From positions 8,060,423-8,124,422 of the forward strand of contig WARS01000007.1 in the NCBI GenBank assembly GCA_008933995.1: 64,000 bases of DNA, written 5' to 3'. Shown here one piece after another: positions 47,830-59,099 of this stretch. Every line of letters starts with the position of its first letter. The first letter of the stretch is position 1. This stretch comes from Datnioides undecimradiatus (Eukaryota > Chordata > Actinopteri > Lobotiformes > Datnioididae). The translations under genes were made by a program, and so were the position numbers. The notes under the pieces were generated by a model that was not told where the DNA came from, searched no databases, and saw nothing but the letters and a program-made list of their open reading frames with translations.

Positions 47830-49260
47830 GTCCCGGGTTCAGCATCTGATGAGTGTGGGCCTGGTTTCTTTACAATCTTGCACACACTCATTCTCCCTGT
47901 TGGCATTTACTCCCCCTAAACCGCCACTCCTCCTTCTCTTTCCCCCTCTCCACACATTTGCCCACATTGTAACATATGTGAATTTCTCAGTTGTGTTTCT
48001 CACGGCCAAGAAAACATATTTCAGTCAGCTGAAGAAATTCACATCGCACCACCTATTGATTTCCTTTTGGCAACAGCAGCGTTTGTGTACATGTCCGTGT
48101 GCATGTGTGTCTATGTGTGTATGCGTGTGCGCGATGCAAATTTGTATTAACACACAGGAAGTAGTGAATGTGAGGGTTTCATGTGTGTGCATGAAGCTCT
48201 CAGCATGGTTACTATACTGTTACAACACACACACACAGAAACACAGCAGGGCGTCCATTGTCTCGGTGAAATACTTTGTTTTTCCCTCCAAAGGTGAAAA
48301 TTATTTTAGTAATTTAGTTCCTTCTTTTGTTTGTTCTTAAAGTCATACTGCAGGACTTTTACAAATTAATAAACAAGTCATTGCTCCAATCAGTGCAAAC
48401 TGAGCCTATCACTGCTATGTAAATCTCTCTGTATCATACAGTATACTTTTGAATATTGTGTCTGGTGTGGCATTCCCACATTGCTGCACAAGGTGAGATT
48501 CTTATTGCATCAGCCATTAATGATTGGTTCAACAGAGCTGAAGGAGGGAGCAACGACTTGGATTGTGGCAGAGCATGTGGTGTGCTATACAATATAAATA
48601 CTATACCTACCATAAAGCTAACTCTAGCTGTATAACTGCAGCTTTAAAGTACTGCATTGACTGGCATCAGCTTACACCTTTGATCTCCTTCTCACCTATC
48701 TACTCCACAAACAAAACCCATTGAAGGAAGAGCGCTCTCTTCTTCTCTAGCCTGATAATCAGACTGAGTTCAGCCTCCCCAACTTTACCCACACCACTGT
48801 GCTTCTCTATCCACTGCACCATCAAGACATGTTGCATCCCGTTCAAGGCTTTAGAAATCAGGCGTTTATCTGGAAGTGAAAGTGGAAACTTGTTCCTACC
48901 TTTGGCTACCAATCACCCTGAGGACTGGCTTATTTTGATCGGACTTCCCACTGAAAGGCAACATGTCATGTGGGCAATTCAACTCTGGTGGAATTTACTA
49001 TACTGGCACAATGTAAGACGATGTTTTTCTAAAAGAGGACAGCAAGTGTGGGGGAGAGGGAAAGGGCCATGAAGTTAGTGGACTGGAAGAAGTTGAAATG
49101 AGAGAGAGATTAATAGATTACAGAGAGGAAGAAGGTGAGAGGAGAACTACCAAGTATTAAGGGGAGGGAGAGGAGGATGGAGAGAGAGAGGGATGGCAGA
49201 ATGAAAGAGAGAGATTAATAGACGACAGAGGTAGTTCAGAGAGGAATGCTGACAAGTCTC
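47830..49260. other. Mixed sequence, no gene recognised
   Basis: The 171-codon plus frame 47,825-48,340 partly reads through GT-rich sequence. The 70-codon minus frame 48,700-48,912 has no known family. 49,080-49,230 is GA-rich. No support for coding. Confidence 0.5.
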
Positions 49261-49279
49261 TTTCAAGTGTTGGAGATCG

Positions 49280-49475
49280 ACACACACACACACACACATG
49301 CACACACACACACACAAACACACTCAAATACACTCAGGTCCCAGTGGAGGGCAGGTGTAGACAGCACCACCATCTGTGTATCAAAGCGTCAAATATTACT
49401 CCTGACACACACATTTTAATATAGGTGTGCGTGTGTGCGTGTGTGTGTGTGTGCGTGCGTGCATGTGTGTGTGTG
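49280..49475 (+). repeat. (CA)n and (GT)n arrays
   Basis: CA array 49,280-49,316 and, 110 bp later on the same strand, a GT/GC array 49,425-49,475. The two are potential inverted partners. Confidence 0.9.
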
Positions 49476-50371
49476 AGATACATGTAAACAAAATTATGGC
49501 GATTCATATCAGGTATAAAACAACTTTATTGATTTATTCTGTACCATCATATCTCGGCCTGTAATGCCTCCGTTAATGTAAAATGATACAACACATACAG
49601 TTTTCATCAAGTTTTGCAGGAAAAAAGTGCAAGAAAAAAGGGGTGATAAAAAATTCTGAGACTATATAGCAAAGTCAACAAACCTGCATGTTTATGGTCA
49701 CTAAACCCAACTCTGTGCAGTTTCTTGATTGAGCTCACTGAATTGCTAGACAGTATGGCACACAAACACCATCATGCAAAACTATCTAAATTGTGTGCCT
49801 TGCCTTTTTTGTTGTCCAGTGAAAACAACACGCACGCCTGCATGTACTAACACTGGACAGCCTGAACAACATCGAGGCTCTTTAAGCATGAGGACTCGCT
49901 CTTCCTTGTACGAACAGTGGCACTGAGAGACTTCACCAAGAAACAAAACTATCATTTTTTTATATGTGTTTATCCATAAACAATTGATGAGGGGTAATTA
50001 GTTTTATTAGAATCAGTCTTATATTCATAACAATACACAGTAATTTAATATAATGTTGCCGAATGACATGTTTCACTTTGTTTTGTAACAAAGTAATGAA
50101 TGTGCAAATTAACGTAATGTAATTTAGTTTTACAAAAATTTTACAATAGCACAACACATTTTGACTTGCTGTTTAGTGCTTTGTAACTGCGATCCGTCTG
50201 TCATATAAAGTGTGATGACAGTTAAAGACACCTGAACAGTTCAGTTGGAGAGGAGCCACTTGACTGAGGGTACTGTTGCAGTTATGCTACACATAAGGTC
50301 AAAATAAAATGCAAATACTTCAAGTGTCCTGCAAAAAACCTTTCATGTTTAATGTTAAATGTTTGACGCCA

Positions 50372-50385
50372 TGTGTGTGCACGTG

Positions 50386-50416
<31 letters not shown>

Positions 50417-50561
50417 TTGCGAACGACTGTTTTCTAACTCCATAAATTAGAATGAGATGAATAGTTAAATATGAAAATATGACAGGCTGGTCTTTTGACG
50501 CTTGTGCACATTGACAAGAGACATCTGCCCTGGCCTGTGGAGAGAACTAGCTGAGTGTCTG

Positions 50562-50593
<32 letters not shown>

Positions 50594-50602
50594 GTGTGTG
50601 CG
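50372..50602 (+). repeat. Two (GT)n arrays
   Basis: 50,372-50,416 and 50,562-50,602, with interrupted ends. Confidence 0.9.
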
Positions 50603-50633
50603 TTTAGAGCTGGGGCTGCACCGAAAAACTTCT

Positions 50634-50672
50634 CATTTACATTTATTCCTGGGCATTTAGCCGACACTCTTG
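50634..50672 (+). repeat. Tiny dispersed-repeat fragment
   Basis: TTTACATTTATTCCTGGGCA followed by TTTAGCCGACACTCTTG resembles the teleost phrase 'ACATTTATTTATTTGGCAGACGCTTTT' found at the ends of many repeats. Isolated match. Confidence 0.4.
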
Positions 50673-50899
50673 TGTGTGCAATTGCATAAGTGTGTGTTTC
50701 TTGTATTTTTTTGTGTGTGTGTCTGTGGGTGTATTTGTGTGTGTATGCGCATGCCAGCTTCTGTCAGAAGAGGGGATGAAAGGATGAGGAAGTCTCGAGA
50801 GAACAAACGGATGAGCAGACAGCGGATGATGGCGAGGGAGGGACAGATCGTGACACTAGGCTGTAGGAACGCTGCTGCTGCAGCAGCATCAGTCTGATT

Positions 50900-51110
50900 A
50901 AAACACACGTTCTTCTATCTAATACTTTAATGAAATATTAACACAGTTAACTGTAATTAAATTAAAAGGAGAGCTGGTATTGAGATTAGCGGCCATGTTG
51001 GAACAACCTTAGGAGGATAACCTCCCCCCAAATTAATACCAGAGCATTAGCTTGGCCACCCTGATGTCACACACAAGCTTATAATGACTGTGTAGACAGA
51101 AGAATTCACC
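50900..51110. promoter_or_regulatory. Enhancer-like candidate
   Basis: GTTAACTGTAATTAAATTAA, GATTAGCGGCCATGTTGG and CCAAATTAATACC lie in about 200 bp without arrays. Weak-to-moderate inference. Confidence 0.3.
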
Positions 51111-51654
51111 ATGGCAGCTCAACACAAAATCTAAAACACATATCTATGTATATGTAAAGAAACTCAGAATTCATTTACAGTAGGTCCATGTGTTTGTGTG
51201 CACTGACACTGCCATTGGCACTCCAAGCCATACTTACAAATGTCACTTTATGTCTTTATCATATAGTTGCCAAACTGAAGGCGCTGCTGCTTCCAGAAGT
51301 AGCTTAGCTCACTGTGAATTATACAAGGTGCCATCACATTGTTGTGAAACTGCATCTATAAAGGGAAAAAACTGAACTTGAATTAAATATGGCTTCCACC
51401 CCTTTCAAAGTGGGTCCCTTATGTGTTACACCACTTGCAGCACTCCTGCAATGCTTGGATCTCTCCATGGATGTTGCCTAAATTTCAGGTTGGGGAAGAG
51501 GACAAAGTTGCCAATTGCAATGCACTGTGTGTCCGTGCTTTGCCATAATGGAGAAATCTTTCACACTTCAGGTCGTCTGTGCTAAATTCCCTCCCTCTGA
51601 TACCTCAGAACAGTGCACTACAGCTTTACACTGACAGCCTGACCCTTGGAGACA

Positions 51655-52320
51655 AATTTATAGTGTACCACCCCAAAATGCTGGAAAAATAACCAGCATG
51701 ACTTCCCCATCAGACACTCTTTCCCACTTTTTAACTGCTAAGACTGTTGTTTGGAGTCCATGTAGACAATTTCTTCTTCTGCAATATCCCTCCTGTTGAA
51801 CCAAGTCTTCTTTGCAGTATGTTTTGGATTCTTGGTCCACCTGCTTCTCATCCTCACTGTCCTGAGGGATGGAAACAGATTTGGCTGAAGAATTTCCTGT
51901 TGAATATTTGGATACTGCCACTACCATGAAAAGAGAGAAAATCCAAACATGGTATGCCATATTGTTGCCAAAAGGTTTGTCATGCCTTACTAAACCACAG
52001 TCTCCTAGCGATCCACAGGCTTCTCCAAATGTTGTGGAGCAAACTTCAAACAAGCATCAACAGGCCTTGTCTTCAGCCTTCCTCTATGATTGGACATGGA
52101 GACGTGGAGGTGAAGTGCATTCTCCATTACCTTCTCTGTCTCAACTGCATGCTCCTTTCATTCTGGAGATTTCTTTTGAGTGGTTCTTGGCTCTTGGGCA
52201 ACTGTCTTGACTAACTCCCTGAGTGCCTGGTTGGAAATCTTGTAAGCAGCTCCCATGCATGGTCAATTGATTAATGACTAATGTTCCTTCCACTTGTGGA
52301 TGATTGCCCTAGTAGTGCTT
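51655..52320 (-). pseudogene. Decayed Tc1/mariner-type transposase
   Basis: On the minus strand, pieces of a Tc1-like transposase appear in the right order but in different frames. IIHKWKEH (52,280-52,304) is the end of the helix-turn-helix region. KISNQALRELV...AQEPRTTQKK lies at 52,170-52,241. LKFAPQHLEKPVD follows around 52,020-52,070. A remnant resembling the GGGS(I/V)MxWG segment is near 51,670-51,730. Frameshifts and stops separate them, and the C-terminal third with the last acidic residue is not seen. Terminal inverted repeats were not found. Tc1 transposases are about 340 residues; this covers roughly the N-terminal two thirds. Confidence 0.7.
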
Positions 52321-52839
52321 ATAGGAAGATGATGGAGTTGAAAATCCATCTGTAAACAACAGTGTTTGTGAAGGTCTTTTGGAAGCTCTTTGCCTCTACC
52401 CAGCAAGAGATGTTTCTTGTGTGGCCAGCTTGGTATCAAATTATTTACACACATTCAGAGAGAAGGCACTAATCTACAAAGATGCACTAGCCCCATTGAT
52501 TATAGTGAGCACAAGTAATAGAAATAATGATTGGATTCAGCTGCCTTGCTGCTTTTTTTAACTGTGATAAATACTTTTACCAGCGTCTCAACTTTTTCAC
52601 ATAACTTTGGTTTGAAATGTTACAATTTCTTTGTCTTTGTATATTTTACTTGAGTTAATATGAATGTCATCTTGAGTGATTTGAAAAAATGGCATTGACA
52701 TGTTGAACTTATTTCAGAGAAATAATTGACAGGGAAACATACTGTCTGGCTTATGTCTCAGTGAACAAAGAGGACATTTTAAACTGAAGGTATTTGTCAA
52801 GCCCAAAAAAATTATCATACTTAACTGAGAACATGTTTC

Positions 52840-52951
52840 ATTTTTTGTCTCACACAATCCAAGCCTGCAAGTGGCTTCCAGCGCCGAAGCCAGTGGCAGC
52901 CCTCCAGTAGCACTCCGCACATTTCCTGAATTTCCTTCAGGATTGATAAAG

Positions 52952-52985
<34 letters not shown>
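52840..52985 (+). repeat. Retroelement 3' tail with (ATCT)n
   Basis: GAATTTCCTTCAGGATTGAT, then AAAGTATCTATCT and eight ATCT units (52,952-52,985), is the characteristic 3' end of a teleost LINE/SINE ('GGATTAATAAAGTATCTATC'). The GC-richer sequence before it (52,865-52,920) is probably part of the same 3'UTR. Confidence 0.7.
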
Positions 52986-53549
52986 ATATAAACCCATCAG
53001 CAACTCAGCATTTTTCAATATTAAACCATAATGATGATCTTTTTTCCTAATCCTTACCAAAGTGTCCCAGCAGCCAAAAACAAAGCAATGGTGGATGTTT
53101 GGCCTGAGACACACAGAGCCATCGACCAGATAGAGTGTGGTGCAGTATAATTGCAGACTTTCAAAGACTGGAGTGTGCCTCCTCCAAAAAATTGTTACTA
53201 AAACTGATTAGTAGTATAAACGGATGTTTTACCTTCAGTACAAAAACAGTTCCAGTTCAAACACAGAGCACAATTCAATATTTCAAAGATGCATTTTGTT
53301 CTTTAAATAATCGCTCTACTCTGACTTTCCAGGATGATTTAAAACCTTGCTGAATTTGTTGTTGCTAAATTCCTAACATGAGATGTGCAAAGAGACACAC
53401 GTAAAAAAAAGGACCTACAGTTTACTGCATGTTTTTGTTATTTCAGTTGGTCTTTCTTTCTAAAGTACGTAAAAACACATAGCCATTTAATACAGACACA
53501 CACACACGCACACACCCAAGTGCACATTCTGAAATGAAAAGATTACCTT

Positions 53550-53550
53550 G

Positions 53551-53581
<31 letters not shown>

Positions 53582-53691
53582 AAGAGGTGGGTGTTTATTA
53601 TTAATCATGAGGGGTATTAGAGTCTAATAATGACTCGACTCAATGGATTCCATATGACAAGTAATAACATTAAGTGTGTGTGTGTGTGTGG
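53550..53691 (+). repeat. Two (GT)n arrays
   Basis: 53,550-53,578 and 53,674-53,691, framing an enhancer-like stretch. Confidence 0.9.
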
Positions 53692-53780
53692 CGGGGATAA
53701 GTTGGCTTGATACTGTATTAAAGCTCCTAATTAGCCAAAACTGTTTGATCTGCATTCATCTGGCCTGACCATACAAACAT
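53585..53780. promoter_or_regulatory. Enhancer-like candidate
   Basis: GTGTTTATTATTAATCATGA, GGGTATTAGAGTCTAATAATG (near-palindromic), ATATGACAAGTAATAAC and CTCCTAATTAGCC. Compact and motif-dense, interrupted only by one GT array. Confidence 0.4.
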
Positions 53781-53989
53781 ACACATACATATACACACCT
53801 CTGACAGCATGTTTGCATTAAAGCGTGTGTTTGTTTGCAAGACACTATGTGTACAGGGGTGGAGAGATGAGACCTAAATGCCTTGGTAATTAAAAAAGGA
53901 AAAGACAAAATTATAATTATGGTGTAAATCCATGAATTTCAGCAGCATTCACATGAGCTATAGTCATATAGAGAGGGAGAGAGAGGTTC

Positions 53990-54340
53990 AGAGGAGTGAG
54001 AGACTGTGTTCGCCCGGTTTAACAACATTATCATAATTAATCAGATAACACTGACATTATTGGTGTAGCAATTACCATTACAGTTATCTGTCGCCTGCTG
54101 CTTGTTATTGTCCTTTCATTGTTTCTGTAATCATGACCATCATCATCATCCTTTATATGCTGATTAGTAATATTGACAATTAATTTACTTCATGTTGTTA
54201 TGTAATATTTAATTCATTTGTTCTAAAGCCTGCTCTGTGCTGCTGCAATGAAATGTTTTATCTGTGTCAACTCCGTCCTCAGTTGTAATTAAAGGATAAG
54301 GCTAATGAGCCTTGGAAAACCAAAACCAGCAATGTGTCAT
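53990..54340. promoter_or_regulatory. Strong enhancer-like conserved-element candidate
   Basis: About 350 bp: CATAATTAATCAGATAAC (TAATTA 54,034), GTAGCAATTACCATTACAG, TTATCTGTCGCCTGC, CCTTTCATTGTTTCTG (SOX-like), GACAATTAATTTAC, AATATTTAATTC, GTAATTAAAGGATAAGGC and TAATGAGCC. One of the densest runs of homeodomain, GATA and SOX words in the window. Confidence 0.5.
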
Positions 54341-54839
54341 TAAAACAGAGACGCTTTAAACCCACATCAAACTACTAGCAGTGATGAAGGCCGACTGTTT
54401 TGCCACCTCACATCACCTGTGTTGTGTGCACCAAAGCTGCCCTCACCACAAAGACTACAGCCAATGGTCAACTAGCACAGAGGTTCAGCACCTGCATGAG
54501 AGGAAATAACTAAAATAACTACAAAGCCCAAGCTGACTCAGGGTTTTCTCAGCGGATACTTGAATTATTGTTTGTTGCTAACTTTTTCATCTCAAGACTA
54601 AATCTAAGATAGCTGCCAAAATCAACACAGGACTATGGACAGAAGACCTGTTTTGGGAAATCTGATTTGCCTTCAGTACAGTGAGCACCATGGCTCCGTT
54701 GTCACAGAGCCGTCTGTATAATATAGGAAATCACAAACTGAAACATAGTGTGGTCAAAGACAGAAGAATCAAAAAACTGTTTTCCAGATGGGCCTGGAGG
54801 AACTTTGCCTCCTGTTTTCTACTTACAAACCGTCCACCT

Positions 54840-55060
54840 TGTTTGTCCTGATAAGTGAGACGTAAATCTGTCACCTCCTTTTTTCCATTGGTGGGGGTAA
54901 CTTGTTCCGCCCGGCGACCGGATGGTGATGGATGATGATTGGCTGGCCGGATCAGGGTCTGCCGTGTATTTCCATACATCATCTGACTCTCTCTCCCTGC
55001 CCCAACGATCTGCACCTGCGCCGCCTCGCTTCCCCCGAAAATACCTCTGATTAATGTCCG
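54840..55060 (-). promoter_or_regulatory. CpG-bearing block with CCAAT boxes (possible distal promoter)
   Basis: The minus strand carries CCAAT at 54,942-54,938 (AGCCAATCATC) and 54,891-54,887 (CACCAATGG). CpGs cluster between 54,905 and 55,040 (CCGCCCGGCGACCGG, GCGCCGCCTCGC, CCCCCGAAAATACC). A 94-codon minus frame covers it (54,731-55,015) with no recognised domain. Mammalian TCF4 uses distal upstream promoters, so an alternative first exon is conceivable. Confidence 0.3.
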
Positions 55061-55139
55061 GAGATGGAGAGGGGAGCAGAGCAGGGAGATGCTGTGGTAT
55101 TAATTAAACCAACCCTAATACCCCCAACTCCTGTTGTAT

Positions 55140-55520
55140 GTGTGAAGGAAGGAAAGAGATAGAATTGAGGGAAAAGGGGAAGAAAAAAGTGACAAGAGAA
55201 AAGACAAGAGGGAAAAATGAGAAAGAAAAAACTTATGATGAAGAGAAAGGGGGAATGTGATGGAGTGAGAAGAGGGAAGGATTTAAGTGAACTGGAGGAA
55301 GAAAGGAAATAGTAAGATAGAGAGAAAGGAAGGAGAGACAAAGACAGAATGAAGACAGCAAAGAATGAGCAAGAGTAAATCATGATTTACTGTAGATATT
55401 AAGACACAAAAAACAGAAATAACAAAAGTGGGGGAGACATATGGAGATTGAGGGGAGACAAAGAATGAAACGGATACAGTGAAACACATAGAAACAGAGA
55501 GATAATGTGGATGTATGAAT
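55140..55520 (+). repeat. Purine-rich tract
   Basis: A/G-rich plus strand (GAAGGAAGG, AGAGAAAAGAC, GAAAGGAAGGAG), less pure than the 40 kb tract. The complementary frames (Ser/Leu/Phe-rich) are artefacts. Confidence 0.7.
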
Positions 55521-55849
55521 GCCTCCGCAGCCACACAGAGGTTTGCAGAGCATCTTTTGGTCAGCAGACGTGTCAGCTAATAATAAAATCTGCAGCTAGC
55601 TGCTCAGATAAATGAGCCTTATCATGTACACTTGCACGCTGTCTGTGTGTGTGTGTAAATATAGTTTGGTATAACATCTGTGTTAGCAAGGTCACATGAG
55701 CCACTTAGCCTCACCCGATGACAAAAAGTATGAGATCACTGCTTGGGAGCTGCAGTCTTGTAGGCAAGGTGAAGATAATCAGGACTTCCAGGGTGCAACA
55801 CAAGTATGGACTACTGATTACTTAACTTACGATTAATTATGTTTTATTT

Positions 55850-55980
55850 TGCTTCACATCAGTATTAGCGCGAACAGCGATTAGCTCAGAGAATATCATC
55901 ATGATCAAGGAGAGGCCGCAGAATTCAGCTGACCCACCATTTCACCTCCAGTGATACGTATATGCATTAGTTCAGACCAG
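55850..55980. promoter_or_regulatory. Short enhancer-like segment
   Basis: AGTATTAGCGCGAACAGCG, ATTAGCTCAGAG, ATCATCATGATCAAGG and GCAGAATTCAGCTG; non-repetitive and CpG-bearing. Weak inference. Confidence 0.3.
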
Positions 55981-56369
55981 CAAAAGCTGATCTCACACGT
56001 TTGTTATTTGAAAAATTCACAAGTCTTAACATAATTCACCAATAATAAACTACTCAATACGATAATGTGTACAAGGCAAAGTATTGGGATAATAACTTAA
56101 TGTGGAGCTCCTCTTTTTCAGAGAAACAGAGAGACGGGAAGAAAAAGTGCTGGCTCAGTTGAAAGCAGTGAAAAAAAAGAGTAAACAAAACCTGTTTTAT
56201 GTCATTGAGCAGCGTTTCAAACTTTTTTGAAGGGCGACAGTGCGTTCTTCTTAGACCTCTGAAATAGTACTAATATTAATCCTAAAAAATAATGAGATAA
56301 TGTATCAGTCTATTAAAAGCTGAAACGATAATCTGAAATGAAAACAGGCAGAAAAAAAGCCCCCCCCCC

Positions 56370-56660
56370 CTCTTGCGAAAGGGACTCTGCAGTTTACACC
56401 TAGCAGCCACTGTCTACAGCAAACACATTTATTTTTCAGCGGCATTATTTAAAAATGCAAATAGATGCAATTACACTCGCCTTGTTTATCAGCAGTTATT
56501 ACCAGTATTTTGGCGTCGCCGCGCTGAAGAGGAGCCATATTTCAAAGCGTTCGCCGTCGGCCGCTCGCTAACACAGATAACGAGTTTCCCCCTCGCAGAT
56601 GTAATTACAAAACTATTTTCTGGAAAACAACTCCAGTTCCACCGACCCCCACTAACGCAC
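56370..56660. promoter_or_regulatory. Enhancer-like conserved-element candidate with octamer
   Basis: ATGCAAAT octamer at 56,455-56,462, a POU factor site, followed by GATGCAATTACACTCG, TTTATCAGCAG, TTTGGCGTCGCCGCGC, CGTTCGCCGTCGGCCGCTCG, ACACAGATAACG and GATGTAATTAC. AT-rich motif clusters alternate with a very CpG-rich core. Not coding. Confidence 0.5.
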
Positions 56661-56764
56661 ACACACACATATGCACATATACATATATAGATATACATGT
56701 GGAAACACATACACATATTTCCTTGCAGCAGTTCTAAAAATAGCCTGGTCCTTACAGATAGAGA

Positions 56765-56960
56765 TCAGTTGATGGATTCATAGTGAGGCCGTTATTACTG
56801 GGATTAATAATAATTTACTGTGTGTGTTAGGGGGAAGTCTGGGGGGGGCATATTTTAAACTCTGGATGAGACATTTGTATGTGTATTTTCTGTGTCTGAA
56901 TTAATCGCGTTATTAAGACTGTGTCAAAAGATCATTCGAGGCTGATGCAGAATGTACCAT
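56765..56960. promoter_or_regulatory. Enhancer-like candidate
   Basis: GTTATTACTGGGATTAATAA, TAATTTAC, GAATTAATCGCGTTATTAAG and GATCATTCGAGGC, with a G8 run between. May be the continuation of the 56.4 kb block. Confidence 0.35.
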
Positions 56961-57113
56961 GTGCTCTCAAAAAATGTTGTTTTCTGTGGTAAATAAGACA
57001 TTTATTACTGTAGAAGAGGCTCTCATCTCAGAATGAAACAAAAGGCAAGAAAACACAAATAAACCACTGACTGTGTCTTCGAGTCTGCGAAAGTCGGAGT
57101 TTTTCAATGCAAA

Positions 57114-57150
<37 letters not shown>
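57114..57150 (+). repeat. (GT)n with GCGCGC
   Basis: (GT)13 followed by CGCGCG and GT. Confidence 0.9.
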
Positions 57151-57159
57151 TTAATTGAT

Positions 57160-58680
57160 CAAACTCAATTTAAAATAAATACTGGCAAATATCTGAACAA
57201 GAAATAAAACAAAAAAAAGGAAATATGAGAAAACTAGTTCAAAATAAAGAGCCCTACCTGTTTTTACCATATGAGTTTCAAAAGGAGCAGCAGAACACAA
57301 CATTAGCTCGGACTGACGGGAAAAGAAGCTCCTTCAACCTCCAGCCTTTGGTGTTCACATCCTTAGTTATATGGCTGCACTGTGAAATAGTACATACAAG
57401 CATGAAAATGAGAACTAATGATTGGCTACCAACAATGACACTGTGAGTGAAACGATGCTGCACCTGCTGATGCCATTAACCTGTTAGCCATGCTACCTGC
57501 AGTAGATTATACTCTATACTCTAGTCATTCCTCCAACACCAGTAGTTCCTGTTGCACTACCTTTTTACTACAGACTCTAAGAGTGCATCATTAACTACTC
57601 TTTTGTCTATAATCAATAGTTTACTGCATAGAATCAGTAAATTAAGGTTTCTGACTCCCGCTAATCACCATCACTCTGCATTGACAGCAATTTATATAAA
57701 TGTGGTGCAATGCATTGTGGGATGGTAAGCAGGAAGCAGTGTATATACCAATGTTTTCTCTTTGTTTCATTTTGTGAATTGTTAAGGGCATACATGTGGC
57801 ATACAGTTTATAGTCAGCGCTCAGACATTCCAATTTAATCTACTGTAGCCAAACATGGACTGATCGTACTGTGCCGGATAAGGTCCGCTTTCACCAGCAC
57901 ACCTTCAGCATGGAAGCTCGCTGTCAAAATGACCGTCATGGCTTCAGCCAACTTTAACATGAGTGCGGACAGAAAACACCTGTGTATGGGTGTGCAGCGC
58001 ATTAAAAGTTTCTGAATCAAAAAATACACAGACACAACACATTTCTCTATTTTTGTTCTATTTTTGAAATATTTTTCATACTTTATGTTATTTTTCTCAT
58101 CATTGTGTGTTCAGGTGTTTCCATTTAGGCATTGTGTTAAAGCAGCTTGCAGTGACACTGTTTTTTAAAGGTGCTTCACCTTATTGATCATGGTTATCTT
58201 CTTAGTTTGAACTTTGATTTTTTTTTTAAATTTCAGTCCCACAACATTGTGTTTTAAGTCAAGTGCCAGAGGGCTTTAGTACTGCGCAGCAGACAACCTC
58301 TACTCTTAGACCCCAGTTTAGAGGTGAAAAGATCAGCAGATAAAAAAGGAAGAAACATCCACAACAGAAAAGAGATCCTTCATCCAGGTTTAACAGACAT
58401 GACATGTTATTTCTTCTGTGCTAAACTAAAAATATCATTTTTGCTGCTGAAGTGATCAAAATAATCCACACAGACCAGTACAGTTTGTTTTAATTTAGTT
58501 CATTTTATGAAATTTTCATCATGTGTGCTTTAACACTGTTGTCATGTCAACATGTAAAGTGTGAAGTGAAATTCATATGTTGATCATCCACCATCTGGGC
58601 ACACGTCAAATCTGTCACACAAACACAGAAAACACACAACAAACACACAGTCAAAGATAGCATGAGTTTTCACTTACTCA
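57160..58680. other. AT-rich sequence, no feature seen
   Basis: Only short homopolymer runs (T10 at 58,217). Short frames lack protein character. Confidence 0.5.
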
Positions 58681-58795
58681 CACCTGCACACACACCTGCA
58701 TACATGTACATATGCACATGCTAAAATGTCACAGATATGCATCATACACACAGATGAACACACATGAAAGCACAGATGCACAGTAAAACATATTC

Positions 58796-58944
58796 CACAC
58801 ACACACACACACACACACTCCTGCAGCGAAGGCATTGCAGTGCAGATGTGTGTGCTGAATTGCACAGGATGCGACGCCACACATGAGTGGTTGTCACGGC
58901 GTTTGGATGACAGATGTAGTACTCGGGTCCAGGCTCGATTCCAG

Positions 58945-58975
<31 letters not shown>

Positions 58976-58985
58976 CACACACACA
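58796..58985 (+). repeat. Two (CA)n arrays
   Basis: 58,796-58,818 and 58,944-58,985 (one AA interruption). They generate Cys/Val frames on the minus strand. Confidence 0.9.
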
Positions 58986-59004
58986 TACAGCTAAAGCCAC
59001 TCTT

Positions 59005-59085
59005 CATTTATCAATAATTGGTTTTTAATTCCATTTGGCAGGCAGCAGCGCGAGCGGCAGAACAATGACAATAATTAGTCCATCA
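59005..59085. promoter_or_regulatory. Short enhancer-like segment
   Basis: TTTTAATTCCATTTGGCAGG, CAGCAGCGCGAGCGGCAG and AACAATGACAATAATTAGTC (SOX-like AACAATG, TAATTA 59,073). Compact, directly after a CA array. Confidence 0.35.
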
Positions 59086-59099
59086 GAGAGAAAGAAGAA

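Noticed and set aside
48700-48912. 70-codon minus ORF as an alternative tcf4 first exon
   Set aside because: No recognised similarity, and it ends at a stop with no donor that would link it to tcf4.
51658-52053. 131-codon minus ORF with a signal-peptide-like segment
   Set aside because: Lies across frameshifted Tc1-like transposase sequence. The hydrophobic stretch is an out-of-frame by-product.
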